DNA of 28,414 nt from a virus. The notes under the pieces were generated by a model. It made no database searches. It was not told the origin of the DNA and saw only the letters and a program-made list of their open reading frames with translations. Position 1 is the stretch's first letter, and each line of letters begins with the position of its first letter. Shown piece by piece: positions 1 to 6,610 of the stretch. The stretch is from positions 1-28,414 of the IMG/VR virus record IMGVR_UViG_3300027906_000102. One strand, 5' to 3'. The position numbers and the translations under genes were made by a program.

Positions 1-119
1 AAATGAGAAGTTCTATTCTCATCATTCGTTAATTCAACAGAAGGAACTAACGATTTAAATGCCTTTACAATTTGCATTGTCGTTAAGAATTGGATTAGGG
101 TTTGGTTAAAAGAGTGCAT
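1..119 (-). CDS. Partial CDS, unknown small protein (cut by window start)
   Basis: An open frame runs off the left edge from an ATG at 119 on the minus strand. It gives at least 39 residues beginning MHSFNQTLIQFLTTMQIVKA with no stop inside the window. It is the next gene in the same direction after the small gene ending at 175. An in-frame GTG lies three codons upstream. No clear Shine-Dalgarno precedes either start, so the start is uncertain. I do not recognise the family. An inverted pair CCAGG/CCTGG lies just upstream at about 131-155 and could be a weak hairpin. Confidence 0.4.
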   Translation of the reverse strand, partial: MHSFNQTLIQFLTTMQIVKAFKSLVPSVELTNDENRTSH

Positions 120-174
120 AGTTTGCACACCAGGTCTTATACACTAGGATGCCTGGAGAGAAATGGATGCAATG

Positions 175-345
175 TTAATCTTTATTTGCATTATGTAATG
201 CATAAAGAATAGTTGATTTCAATTCATAACTTTCTGCTTGATATGCATAGTTATTAGTACGATTAGAAGCTTTAATTTCTTTATCAGCCAATTGGCTAAA
301 GCGATAAAGTTGTGGAAGAGTTAACTCAATAGTTACTTTTTCCAT
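175..345 (-). CDS. Hypothetical 56-aa protein
   Basis: The 56-codon gene begins MEKVTIELTLPQLYRFSQLA and ends HNANKD. A good Shine-Dalgarno (AAGGAGAAAAG) sits just before the ATG. The start overlaps the stop of the upstream gene as TAATG, which indicates translational coupling. The first ten residues alternate like a beta strand (VTIELTL) and are followed by helix-forming sequence. That pattern is compatible with a ribbon-helix-helix-type DNA-binding protein, but no signature residue proves it. No function is assigned. Confidence 0.75.
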   Translation of the reverse strand: MEKVTIELTLPQLYRFSQLADKEIKASNRTNNYAYQAESYELKSTILYALHNANKD

Positions 346-506
346 TAACTTTTCTCCTTAACTGATTCAACATTTGGAATACCTCTAAAGGTATATAATT
401 CATCAGTGCAGTTAGTTTGTTGACTTTCAAATTGCATTTGAAAATCAAAATCAACTGGACATTCTTCAAGCCATTTGTAAAAGGCTTTTTGTTTAGTCAT
501 TGGCAT
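345..506 (-). CDS. Hypothetical 53-aa protein
   Basis: The gene starts at an ATG preceded by a strong Shine-Dalgarno (AAGGAGGAAAC) and encodes 53 residues starting MPMTKQKAFYKWLEECPVDF. An internal ATG two codons later gives an alternative start, MTKQK. The segment KAFYKWLEECP followed by acidic and aromatic residues resembles small phage proteins of unknown role. The stop overlaps the next ATG by one base. The protein is soluble, with no membrane segment. Confidence 0.75.
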   Translation of the reverse strand: MPMTKQKAFYKWLEECPVDFDFQMQFESQQTNCTDELYTFRGIPNVESVKEKS

Positions 507-551
507 TAAGTTTCCTCCTTTTTGAATTTGTTTGGAATTGATTTAAATAAG

Positions 552-567
552 TCACAGATAGCTGTGA
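552..567. promoter_or_regulatory. Short inverted repeat, possible operator or small hairpin
   Basis: TCACAG-ATAG-CTGTGA is a perfect 6-bp inverted repeat in the roughly 120-base gap between the minus genes starting at 506 and ending at 630. Two copies of TTGTAC follow a few bases away (about 571-585). It could be a dimeric repressor site upstream of the small genes, or a weak hairpin after the stop at 630. The rest of the gap holds no gene. Confidence 0.35.
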
Positions 568-629
568 TGATTGTACAGAATTGTACGAAAGCATTTAAAA
601 GACATAAGATAAATCTTTGTATTAAAAGA

Positions 630-872
630 TTATTCATTAGGATCTTTTAAAGCATAAAGATGTAGTTCAGTAGATTTACCATGATCTACTTCAACAGGTA
701 TTAAAGTCATTCCTTTAATAGCTGCTTTTACTTTTCTTTGTACTATTTCATCAAACCATTCACTTTCCATAATGATGTCAGTTTCATGGTTAACTCGATC
801 AAGAATGTAGGAATTTAATTCATCAAGATTTTTGAATGTTTGTAAGCATCCAAGCGGTAATTCATTACTCAT
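630..872 (-). CDS. Hypothetical 80-aa protein
   Basis: The gene encodes 80 residues beginning MSNELPLGCLQTFKNLDELN. Its start overlaps the end of the ArdC-like gene as ATGA (869-872), so the two are probably translationally coupled. The ATG is preceded by GGAGAAGAAAGT, a usable Shine-Dalgarno. The protein is mixed acidic and hydrophobic, with no membrane span and no motif I recognise. Its position directly after an antirestriction gene suggests an early, host-takeover role, but that is inference from context only. Confidence 0.75.
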   Translation of the reverse strand: MSNELPLGCLQTFKNLDELNSYILDRVNHETDIIMESEWFDEIVQRKVKAAIKGMTLIPVEVDHGKSTELHLYALKDPNE

Positions 873-1810
873 ACTTTCTTCTCCTTTGGATGAAGGATAT
901 AATTCCTTGCACGATTAGCTTCTTTCAAGGAGTCTTTAAGAATAGATGGCTTTTTGCGTAAGCATTTAATCCATGACTGTAAATAGTTGGCATGATTACT
1001 TACATCTGAATTAATTTGTAATTCATCTGCAATTAAAAATGCACTTAATTCAGCAACTAATTCTTCTTTAGCATAGGTATCTAAGCCAAACATCCCTGAC
1101 ATATCACGCTTTAGACGCTTGGAATGCCCAGTTGAATGAGCCAATTCATGCGCCCAGGTGGAATACAAAGCATGAGCAGAATGGAACTTCTTACGTTCAG
1201 GCATTGTAACTATGTCTAGAGAGGGAGAATAGCAAGCCCTTTCACCAGCCCATTGGGTTTCTAACGTTTCTCTACGATGGTATTCAGCAAATACCTTTTC
1301 GCAGTTTTCCATACGTTCTGGCTCAGGTCTTGGTTGTTCAGCTTCTCCTTGATGTCTAGCTATAATTTCATCTTTATCTTCTCCTTCTACATCTTTAACA
1401 TTAAAGATTGGAGAGAAATAAAATCCACCAGTTCTAGATTCTTTAATTTTTTCACCAAAGGTATTTTCAACCTCAATTTGGTATCGACTTGGGACACAGA
1501 TATAGCAAGCCTTAGATCCTTTACGGATTCTCCAGCCTTTACTTTTTATCTGTCCAGCTCCTGCCCATAGAGGTAAAGGATAACCTCTAGCTATTTGATA
1601 GAAAGCTAATAGTGCAGGATTTTGTCCTGTATAAATGTGATGACTAAGGATGTTTTGTTGATTACCTCCATTAGTACAATCCCATTCTTTTCTCCAAGGG
1701 TGTTTACCTGATTCCATAAGAGTAATTAGTTCTGCAACTAATTTTTCTTCTGGAGTAGGTTTATTACTCTTGGCTTTTGCTCTTGGTTTTGAGCGAGTTG
1801 CTGTTGTCAT
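869..1810 (-). CDS. ardC: ArdC-like antirestriction protein (N-terminal ssDNA-binding domain plus zincin-like metallopeptidase domain)
   Basis: The 313-residue protein matches the two-domain ArdC layout. The N-terminal region (about 20-140) carries the family pattern of a helix, an HPWRKEW stretch, NQQNILSHHIYTGQNPALL, and GWRIRKGSKACYI (usually ...VRKGEKG...). The C-terminal part (about 165-300) has the zincin motif HELAHSTGH (H221, E222, H225, H229) followed by YAKEELVAELSAFL, the second conserved acidic helix. ArdC proteins of plasmids and phages bind single-stranded DNA and protect incoming DNA from host restriction. The linker at 140-170 is charged and low in complexity. The gene overlaps its upstream neighbour by 47 bases and the downstream gene by 4. 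The family call is firm; the biological role here is inferred. Confidence 0.9.
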   Translation of the reverse strand: MTTATRSKPRAKAKSNKPTPEEKLVAELITLMESGKHPWRKEWDCTNGGNQQNILSHHIYTGQNPALLAFYQIARGYPLPLWAGAGQIKSKGWRIRKGSKACYICVPSRYQIEVENTFGEKIKESRTGGFYFSPIFNVKDVEGEDKDEIIARHQGEAEQPRPEPERMENCEKVFAEYHRRETLETQWAGERACYSPSLDIVTMPERKKFHSAHALYSTWAHELAHSTGHSKRLKRDMSGMFGLDTYAKEELVAELSAFLIADELQINSDVSNHANYLQSWIKCLRKKPSILKDSLKEANRARNYILHPKEKKV

Positions 1811-2006
1811 TGCGTTTGAGTTGTTGTTGAAGTTTTAATGCAGCCTTTTCAGCATCAGATCTGAGGGGGTAATTAGACCCCCACCAGACCGTATGTCCAT
1901 CAAAGTACCAAGGTTTGAATTCAGTTAGATATCCTTGAATAACTGGTTGAACACCAGCTTTATTAGGATAGATATCACTTGATTGATAGACACTTAGTTT
2001 CATCAT
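1764..2006 (-). CDS. Hypothetical 80-aa protein
   Basis: The gene starts within TAATGATG, overlapping the stop of the gene ending at 2006. The second ATG (2003) is an equally good start and gives MKLSVYQSSDIYPN. The N-terminal half is aromatic-rich (KPWYFDGHTVWWGSNYPL), which suggests a small beta fold. The C-terminal half is a Lys/Gln/Asn-rich tail that overlaps the start of ArdC by 47 bases in another frame. No family is recognised. Confidence 0.7.
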   Translation of the reverse strand: MMKLSVYQSSDIYPNKAGVQPVIQGYLTEFKPWYFDGHTVWWGSNYPLRSDAEKAALKLQQQLKRNDNSNSLKTKSKSQE

Positions 2007-2326
2007 TAATCTTTAATTAAAGATTCGTAGCCATATATTCTACAGACATTTTCTATTTGATCTACATTACATGGATGAGTCAATATAGAATCTGTAGCTC
2101 TGTTTAATGCGTCTTTAAGTATTGTGAATAAATCTTCTTCTGCATGCATTTTATCAATGTATTCAGAAGCTTCTTCAGCACAAGGACCACACATATAACC
2201 AGAGTATTTATCTGTTTCAGCAGGTATTCGATTAACGAAACCTTCTTTAAAAGTATCTTTATGGATACCTTTGGCATAGCAATCTATACATAGATCACCA
2301 ATATCTACTGGATTATGAGTTGACAT
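2006..2326 (-). CDS. Small zinc-ribbon-like protein, two CxxC knuckles
   Basis: The 106-residue protein has CIDC near residues 13-16 and CGPC near 47-50. This pair of CxxC knuckles is typical of a zinc ribbon. The segment between them (about 30 residues) contains basic and Gly residues. The C-terminal half is predicted helical and acidic (AEEASEYIDKMHAEEDL). Start and stop overlap both neighbours by one base or more, as elsewhere in this operon. Zinc ribbons of this size in phages may bind nucleic acid or host transcription or translation proteins; the partner here is unknown. Confidence 0.75.
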   Translation of the reverse strand: MSTHNPVDIGDLCIDCYAKGIHKDTFKEGFVNRIPAETDKYSGYMCGPCAEEASEYIDKMHAEEDLFTILKDALNRATDSILTHPCNVDQIENVCRIYGYESLIKD

Positions 2327-2526
2327 TAGCGATTCCTTTCAGCTGCACTTAAAGAAGGATGGCCTTCTTCTGTCCAATAAAAAGCATCTTCTGCTCTTTC
2401 AGCTGCTTCAGATCCAAAATGTTCTTCTATCTCAGAAGGTTTCACTTCAGGATGTTCAGCTTCAAGTTGTTCTAATGCTTCTTCATAGAGACGTTCTTTA
2501 GTGGAACTATTCCCTGGATGACTCAT
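2326..2526 (-). CDS. Hypothetical 66-aa acidic protein
   Basis: The best start is the ATG at 2526 (MSHPGNSSTKERLYEEALEQ), which has an excellent Shine-Dalgarno (CAGGAGGAATCT). A longer frame reaching 2601 exists but overlaps the upstream gene more and lacks such a site. The 66-residue protein is rich in Glu and Ala and predicted mostly helical (EALEQLEAEHPEVKPSEIEE), ending in a basic SAAERNR. It overlaps the preceding gene by 20 bases in another frame. No family is recognised. Confidence 0.7.
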   Translation of the reverse strand: MSHPGNSSTKERLYEEALEQLEAEHPEVKPSEIEEHFGSEAAERAEDAFYWTEEGHPSLSAAERNR

Positions 2527-2731
2527 TAGATTCCTCCTGTGGATACTTAGATAACATTTGTTTGTAGTAATCAGCATCCCATTGTTTTTGAAGTTGAGCA
2601 TTCAAAGCAATAAGTTGATTACGCTCATTTCCTATTTCAAGAGTATTTAAATGATCAGAAACAACATTAGTTAATATGTTGAATTGATTTTGATTAAATA
2701 CCATTATGCGTTCAGTACCATCTTCAAACAT
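2507..2731 (-). CDS. Hypothetical 74-aa helical protein
   Basis: The 74-residue protein begins MFEDGTERIMVFNQNQFNIL. The middle (about 15-50) is a probable amphipathic helix or short coiled coil rich in Asn, Leu and Gln. The start overlaps the stop of the upstream microprotein (TAATG at 2731). The C-terminus overlaps the next gene by 20 bases and carries that gene's Shine-Dalgarno. No family is recognised. Confidence 0.7.
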   Translation of the reverse strand: MFEDGTERIMVFNQNQFNILTNVVSDHLNTLEIGNERNQLIALNAQLQKQWDADYYKQMLSKYPQEESNESSRE

Positions 2732-2814
2732 TAGTTCACTCCTAAGTAGTAGTTGAATAAGAATAGGATTCCAATAATAGAAGATGATTCCATAAAGGCA
2801 CGTATAATATTCAT
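2731..2814 (-). CDS. 27-aa membrane microprotein
   Basis: This is a 27-codon frame starting MNIIRAFMESSSIIGILFLF and ending NYYLGVN. It overlaps the upstream stop as ATGA (2811-2814) and the downstream start as TAATG (2731-2733), so it fits exactly between two genes. Residues 10-25 form one hydrophobic segment long enough to insert in a membrane. The double coupling is the main evidence for translation. Function is unknown. Confidence 0.65.
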   Translation of the reverse strand: MNIIRAFMESSSIIGILFLFNYYLGVN

Positions 2815-3071
2815 TTATTTAATCCAAAGTATTGCATCGTATGTTTATGCAACATATCTAAATCAGATGGACCAAACTCAGGAGTTACTCCGTCATAATG
2901 TGTTCCTCCTGGTAGATATTTATTAGAGCCTTCCATCTTTTGAAATGCTTCTACTAATATTTCTTTATTAATAGGATCAGCTTTTTTCAAAGAGGGTATA
3001 AGAGATTGGAAGAATCCACCTCCAAATTTTTCTAACGCAGTAATAGTGCGTCTGAGTTCATAATCAGTCAT
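2811..3071 (-). CDS. Hypothetical 86-aa protein
   Basis: The gene encodes 86 residues beginning MTDYELRRTITALEKFGGGF. A helical N-terminal half (ALEKFGGGFFQSLIPSLKKA) is followed by a Gly/Pro-containing loop (YLPGGTHYDGVTPEFGPSDL) and a final helix. No clear Shine-Dalgarno precedes the ATG. It is coupled to the downstream microprotein by an ATGA overlap. The fold and role are not recognised. Confidence 0.7.
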   Translation of the reverse strand: MTDYELRRTITALEKFGGGFFQSLIPSLKKADPINKEILVEAFQKMEGSNKYLPGGTHYDGVTPEFGPSDLDMLHKHTMQYFGLNK

Positions 3072-3111
3072 GAGATTAAATTGAATTAGGTTTACTAAGC
3101 AGTTTTAGGTC

Positions 3112-3348
3112 TTACTTAGGACCATGTTTAGATTTTACTAAAGAAGTTAAGTGCCATCCATCAGTCTTATTACATTGATAGGGTCGGGATTTACCTTTAC
3201 CTTTTAATGCAATAGAAGATGCAACAGCACTAGCTTCTTCTCTAGTTGGATACAAGATCTTTTTACATTTGTAACAATATCCAGTAAGACTTGATAGTCT
3301 ACCAATATCTATTAGATGGCTAAGATCTTGTAAACTTAGTCGTTTCAT
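3112..3348 (-). CDS. Small zinc-finger protein of the C-x2-C / C-x(n)-WHLT phage type
   Basis: The 78-residue protein has CYKC at about residues 25-28 and a second half-site PYQCNKTDGWHLTS near 57-70. The combination of CxxC, a central helix starting from TREEASAVASS, and C-x(5)-WHLTS is a familiar layout in very small phage proteins, where the last Cys and the His complete a zinc site. The role in those phages is unknown. The first 24 residues form a leucine-rich helix (LQDLSHLIDIGRL). The gene sits between the DGQHR protein and the rest of the operon. Confidence 0.75.
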   Translation of the reverse strand: MKRLSLQDLSHLIDIGRLSSLTGYCYKCKKILYPTREEASAVASSIALKGKGKSRPYQCNKTDGWHLTSLVKSKHGPK

Positions 3349-3357
3349 CTCTACTCA

Positions 3358-4230
3358 TTAATTATCCTTTCTGATAATTTCTAGAATGTTTGTTCCGATG
3401 ATGTCATCTCTTGGGACAATTTCTAGCATTGGAGGAGTATTAGGAGACATAAACTTCTTAACTGATTTACCTCTTTTCCAATCATTAAAGCATTTGATTT
3501 GTGAATTCAATTGCTGTTGAGAAACATGGCTACCTCTTTTCCTAAATGCAGGATTACTTAATTGATTTCTAAAAGAAAGAATTGAAGAATCTGCAGGTAA
3601 GTTTGCACCAGTAGCTAAGAGAGTATAGTATTCCATTACTTCATCTACACGCCATTCATAATCGTCTGCTATTAGTGCAAAAGTTAGAGCTGCGCTCTTA
3701 CTAAAGCAGCCAAATTTCTTATGGCATTTAGATATAAATGGATAATATGTCTCAATTGTGCTTTGTTTATTATTCCAATATCTAACGATTTTTGAATGAC
3801 TAGGAGCATTGACTGTACCCCATTTTGCTTTTGGAATTTCTGTATAATTAATATACATTTTCATTGCTGCAGCTAACTGAGTGTGATTTGCTGTACATCC
3901 TGAAAGAGTAAGCATGTCACCCGCAGTACGAGTTGCACCAATATCAATAAGTCCAAAAGTAGCTGGATCACAATTCTTTCCAAGAAGGAGACGAACTGTT
4001 TGATTAGCTTTAACTATTGCTGCTAAACGATGTTGTCCATCAAGTAAATTTCCTTGTGGGTCTAGAGCTATCCCTTGGTTGGTAACTCTCCATTCACCCG
4101 ATTCAATAGAACGAGTGTACATCATTAATTTAGACTTACGAATCTTACGATTCTTATTGTTGTTTTGTCTCAAAATGTTTTCTGCCCAGGTGGGAGTCAT
4201 TGAGACAACTTCAAAAGTTGGATCTTGCAT
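3358..4230 (-). CDS. DGQHR-motif ParB/sulfiredoxin-fold-like protein
   Basis: The 290-residue protein contains NLLDGQHRLAAIVKA (DGQHR at residues 64-68), the signature of proteins related to the ParB/Srx nuclease fold. It is preceded by WAENILRQN..NRKIRKSKL and GEWRVTNQGIALDPQG. Downstream is GLIDIGATRTAGDML, which recurs in phage members of this group. The C-terminal 150 residues are helical and lack an obvious helix-turn-helix. Members are often annotated as ParB-like, but a partition role is not shown. Some relatives are nucleases or nucleotide hydrolases, and DNA metabolism or regulation is the most likely area. Positions 4231-4294 hold no gene. Confidence 0.75.
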   Translation of the reverse strand: MQDPTFEVVSMTPTWAENILRQNNNKNRKIRKSKLMMYTRSIESGEWRVTNQGIALDPQGNLLDGQHRLAAIVKANQTVRLLLGKNCDPATFGLIDIGATRTAGDMLTLSGCTANHTQLAAAMKMYINYTEIPKAKWGTVNAPSHSKIVRYWNNKQSTIETYYPFISKCHKKFGCFSKSAALTFALIADDYEWRVDEVMEYYTLLATGANLPADSSILSFRNQLSNPAFRKRGSHVSQQQLNSQIKCFNDWKRGKSVKKFMSPNTPPMLEIVPRDDIIGTNILEIIRKDN

Positions 4231-4294
4231 TAGATTGTTTTAAATTGGAATGAATAAATAGTTTTAAGTCATAATTATTATTGGACTACTAATA

Positions 4295-4498
4295 TCAAAA
4301 GATTTTGATATTACGTTTGGATAGACCAGTACCTGGTATTGCAATAGATGCACGAAGACCAGATTTTCTACCATTAAGTGTTAAACGCAGCGGCCCAAGT
4401 TTTAACGACTTGGACGCTGATTGCGGTCCTCTTTCTGTGACGTTGATACCAAAGATGGTTTTATCAAAGTTGAAAGCGGAGCGTTTTCTTTTGGACAT
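4295..4498 (-). CDS. DUF4236-like small protein
   Basis: The 67-residue protein has the pattern KSLKLGPLRLTLN..KSGLRASIAIPGTGLSKRN. This matches the core of DUF4236 (K-I-GP-x-R-L-N-x-S-x-G-x-x-S-V-x-x-PGTGLSYR). The N-terminus is basic (MSKRKRSAFNF). DUF4236 is of unknown function and occurs in bacteria and phages, often as a short beta domain. A plus-strand frame over the same bases is a shadow. No Shine-Dalgarno is obvious. Confidence 0.75.
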   Translation of the reverse strand: MSKRKRSAFNFDKTIFGINVTERGPQSASKSLKLGPLRLTLNGRKSGLRASIAIPGTGLSKRNIKIF

Positions 4499-4550
4499 GG
4501 CATTGAGGTGTGTTGAGTTTTGGGTCGCCAGAGTGGGCTATTGTATTCAT

Positions 4551-4718
4551 TCATTTAATAGTCCACCTGGGCTTACGTATTTGCTGCTTGCCAATCTCTT
4601 TGTGTTTATCAGAGATAGTTCTCCATTCAGCATCGCTTTTAGCTCTGGCTGATGTAAGTTTAGTCAGCTTGAATTCTGTAGCTGGCTTCCAGCTTTTCTC
4701 TCTTTGCTTTTGTTTCAT
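4551..4718 (-). CDS. Hypothetical 55-aa basic protein
   Basis: The frame from ATG 4718 gives 55 residues (MKQKQREKSWKPATEFKLTK ...), strongly basic and rich in Trp and Lys. A longer start at 4778 is possible but would overlap the neighbouring gene by 119 bases instead of 59. Plus-strand frames over the same DNA read as low-complexity hydrophobic sequence and look like shadows. The family is not recognised, and the start is uncertain. Confidence 0.5.
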   Translation of the reverse strand: MKQKQREKSWKPATEFKLTKLTSARAKSDAEWRTISDKHKEIGKQQIRKPRWTIK

Positions 4719-4857
4719 TGGATTTAATGAATTTGAGTTTGAGATGAAGTTTGGACCAGTAGTCTTGGTTGTTTTCACATAAGGAGATTAGATGCTCCAT
4801 TTCAACTAATTCAATTAAGCAGTTAAGATCTTCTTTGGTTAAATTAGTTGAAGTCAT
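4660..4857 (-). CDS. Hypothetical 65-aa helical protein
   Basis: The frame from ATG 4857 encodes MTSTNLTKEDLNCLIELVEM..., a helical protein with the segment ELVEMEHLISLCENNQDYWS. Helix-plus-(N/D)-x-x-(Y/F)-W layouts like this are common in short phage proteins of unknown role. A TTG start at 4899 would add 14 residues and overlap the upstream gene, so I prefer the ATG. It overlaps the following gene by 59 bases. Confidence 0.6.
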   Translation of the reverse strand: MTSTNLTKEDLNCLIELVEMEHLISLCENNQDYWSKLHLKLKFIKSNETKAKREKLEASYRIQAD

Positions 4858-4870
4858 AGCGTCGTCTACT

Positions 4871-5101
4871 TTATGGATAACCTTGCGCCCTGGGACCAAA
4901 TGTACGATCAGTATCTCGATAGATAATCCGATCTACATGTTGATGACGAAGTTTATTAGTTTCGTCAGTAACTTCAAGAAAGATACGGTCACATTCTTCA
5001 AGTGAGTTACATGGAATATAGCCTCGCCTAATTTCATAGACGTTGATTCTCCATGGACCTTTATCTTTATTACCGTTTTCGGCCCAATTTGGTTCAATCA
5101 T
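4871..5101 (-). CDS. Hypothetical 76-aa protein
   Basis: The 76-residue protein begins MIEPNWAENGNKDKGPWRIN. The middle reads VYEIRRGYIPCNSLEECDRIFLEV, a strand followed by a helix. The C-terminus (DRIIYRDTDRTFGPRAQGYP) is basic. The start overlaps the upstream microprotein's stop as ATGA. No recognised family. Confidence 0.65.
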   Translation of the reverse strand: MIEPNWAENGNKDKGPWRINVYEIRRGYIPCNSLEECDRIFLEVTDETNKLRHQHVDRIIYRDTDRTFGPRAQGYP

Positions 5102-5190
5102 GCTGGATGATTTGGGTGTGAATTATCTATGAATAACTTTATTAATAGATAGCAAATAAGACTAATAGTTATCCAAATAAAGAGATTCAT
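5098..5190 (-). CDS. 30-aa membrane microprotein
   Basis: This 30-codon frame (MNLFIWITISLICYLLIKLF..., ending NHPA) overlaps its upstream neighbour as ATGA (5187-5190) and its downstream neighbour as ATGA (5098-5101). Residues 3-21 are a single strong transmembrane segment, followed by a short polar tail. The exact double overlap argues that it is translated. It parallels the microprotein at 2731-2814. Confidence 0.65.
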   Translation of the reverse strand: MNLFIWITISLICYLLIKLFIDNSHPNHPA

Positions 5191-5378
5191 AGTTCTAGTT
5201 GATGTCTAAAGGCTAGTGTTTTAACACTACCTGTAGGTTTACCAGTTATCCAATAAACTGGTTGATTTAGTGCTACACCTATTTTAGCAATTTTGTAAGT
5301 TTCGCCACTAACAAGACTTACACCTTCACTAGTTGTAGCATGCACTTGATCACCTACTGCGAATTGGATATCTTCCAT
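5187..5378 (-). CDS. Small KOW/SH3-like beta protein, 63 aa
   Basis: The 63-residue protein begins MEDIQFAVGDQVHATTSEGV and continues GETYKIAKIGVALNQPVYWI. The VGDxV...GETYKI...V.WITG pattern is typical of small SH3-like or KOW-like barrels. The assignment is structural only; the ligand is unknown. The start overlaps the previous gene's stop (TAATGG at 5378). Confidence 0.65.
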   Translation of the reverse strand: MEDIQFAVGDQVHATTSEGVSLVSGETYKIAKIGVALNQPVYWITGKPTGSVKTLAFRHQLEL

Positions 5379-5806
5379 TAGCCTTTTGCGTACATCTTTT
5401 CTTCTCTAGATTTTGCAGTACGTTCGTCTGCACTAAGTGGAGGTTCTCCACCAGTTTCTTCGTAGAGATATTGAGGTGTGGGATCTGGGTAAGCTACCCA
5501 TCCAAGTTCAGTGGCTTTTTTCAAGACTTGTTTACTATCTAAATCAGTGGCATTAATTCCATGTTCATATAGATAATCAGCAGCTTCATCTTCTTTATCA
5601 GTTGAAGTTTCAGTTAGTACAAGATCAAGATCATTCTTAGTCCATACATGTGTAGTAAGGTTGATACCTTCATTAATGTATTCTTCTAAGTCAGGAAGAT
5701 CTAGCTTGAGTACTTCTTTGGGTATGCCATGTGAAACAGTCATGAGTCGCTTTGAGATAGCAATACATAACTCTTTCCATGTAGATTCTGGGGTTAATGA
5801 TTCCAT
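5378..5806 (-). CDS. Hypothetical 142-aa acidic protein
   Basis: The 142-residue protein begins MESLTPESTWKELCIAISKR. It is acidic (VLTETSTDKEDEAADYLYEH) and mostly helical by composition. The tail (GGEPPLSADERTAKSREEKM) resembles the tail of the small protein encoded at 2326-2526 (EEGHPSLSAAERNR). The shared PxLSAxER motif suggests related C-termini or a common binding peptide. No family is recognised. About 50 bases of gap follow the upstream gene. Confidence 0.7.
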   Translation of the reverse strand: MESLTPESTWKELCIAISKRLMTVSHGIPKEVLKLDLPDLEEYINEGINLTTHVWTKNDLDLVLTETSTDKEDEAADYLYEHGINATDLDSKQVLKKATELGWVAYPDPTPQYLYEETGGEPPLSADERTAKSREEKMYAKG

Positions 5807-5859
5807 TAGTTATTAGGAATAGATCGGGGTTGTGTTAATGAATCCCCTCTTGGTTGTAT

Positions 5860-6021
5860 TCAAGTGGGGGTCTGGGGGTTGTTACCTTTCTTAACAATCC
5901 GCCAGTTAAATCCGCTTTCTTGTAGTTCTTTCCACTCTTTATTTAGTAGATCGAACCCTACTAGTAATAAGACAATCACAATAGTAATGTTGTCTTCTTT
6001 CCAGAGGTCAGATTTTGTCAT
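5860..6021 (-). CDS. 53-aa protein with one membrane segment
   Basis: I place the start at ATG 6021 (MTKSDLWKEDNITIVIVLLL), two bases after the stop of the upstream gene. A longer frame reaching 6069 would run back inside that gene. Residues 12-25 are hydrophobic (ITIVIVLLLVGFDLL), and the rest is basic and polar. The last codons and the following bases (5821-5880) are G-rich on the plus strand and could fold into a GGGG/CCCC hairpin. Confidence 0.6.
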   Translation of the reverse strand: MTKSDLWKEDNITIVIVLLLVGFDLLNKEWKELQESGFNWRIVKKGNNPQTPT

Positions 6022-6023
6022 GA

Positions 6024-6188
6024 TTAAGGATTTCCAGGTACACGTTTGCCATAATTTGCTGTGATCCACTCTTGTATTGCTTGTGATGCAATATCTCTGA
6101 TTGGAATTTGATCAAATTGGGAAACGATTTGCAATTTGCTATAGATAGAAGTAGGTATTACTACCTCTAGTTGACGCAATTGTGTCAT
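6024..6188 (-). CDS. 54-aa ribbon-helix-helix-like DNA-binding protein
   Basis: The gene encodes 54 residues beginning MTQLRQLEVVIPTSIYSKLQ. An N-terminal beta strand (RQLEVVIP) is followed by helix (TSIYSKLQIVSQFDQ), a turn (IP) and a second helix (IRDIASQAIQEWITANYGKR). This strand-helix-helix order and length match ribbon-helix-helix repressors such as Arc and MetJ, in which paired N-terminal strands enter the DNA major groove. A regulatory role in this early operon is likely. A TAA stop lies two bases before the next ATG. Confidence 0.65.
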   Translation of the reverse strand: MTQLRQLEVVIPTSIYSKLQIVSQFDQIPIRDIASQAIQEWITANYGKRVPGNP

Positions 6189-6199
6189 TAATACACCTC

Positions 6200-6610
6200 T
6201 TAATCCTCCATCATAGTTGAATTCTTCAATGGATCTTCTGGATATTCAACACCAGCCCAGTCTTCTGGTTTAGTGTCGTACATCTCTTCTTTATCTTTCA
6301 TCCAATCAGGTAGCATTTCATCTGGTACTTCTTGATCGAAGTAGCCATTGATTTGTGCTCCTTTGATGTCAGACTCAGAAGCTTTCATTTGTTCGTCATG
6401 CTTATCAGCAGCTATGAAAATGTTATCGACCTTGATTTCCTTTTCATAGTTTGTGTCGGAATGTTTCATTGATTTGGGAGAATGCATTACATAATCATCA
6501 AGATTGTGTTCAGGGAAATCAATCTCATAATTATCTAGATTCTTTACTCCAGGTGGGAGTGGTTCTTTAAAATAATCGCTCATAAGTTTTCGAGTTGACT
6601 TTTCTGCCAT
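6200..6610 (-). CDS. Hypothetical 136-aa acidic protein
   Basis: The 136-residue protein is strongly acidic, especially after residue 85 (VPDEMLPDWMKDKEEMYDTK). It is rich in Asp, Glu, Met and Pro, with no hydrophobic core of note, so it may be partly disordered. It overlaps the short basic protein upstream (6580-6729). The pairing of a basic with an acidic protein in overlapping genes could reflect a complex, but that is speculation. Confidence 0.65.
   Translation of the reverse strand: MAEKSTRKLMSDYFKEPLPPGVKNLDNYEIDFPEHNLDDYVMHSPKSMKHSDTNYEKEIKVDNIFIAADKHDEQMKASESDIKGAQINGYFDQEVPDEMLPDWMKDKEEMYDTKPEDWAGVEYPEDPLKNSTMMED

Noticed and set aside
1277-1570. Plus-strand frame over the ArdC gene
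   Set aside because: It is Phe/Ser-rich and lies fully inside a motif-supported gene on the other strand.
4400-4553. Minus-strand 49-codon and 28-codon frames after the gene ending at 4551
   Set aside because: They would overlap the DUF4236-like gene by many bases and have unlikely Pro/Ser/Thr composition and no ribosome site.
4305-5005. Three plus-strand frames
   Set aside because: They overlap minus-strand genes with better composition and coupling, and their sequence is hydrophobic and shadow-like.
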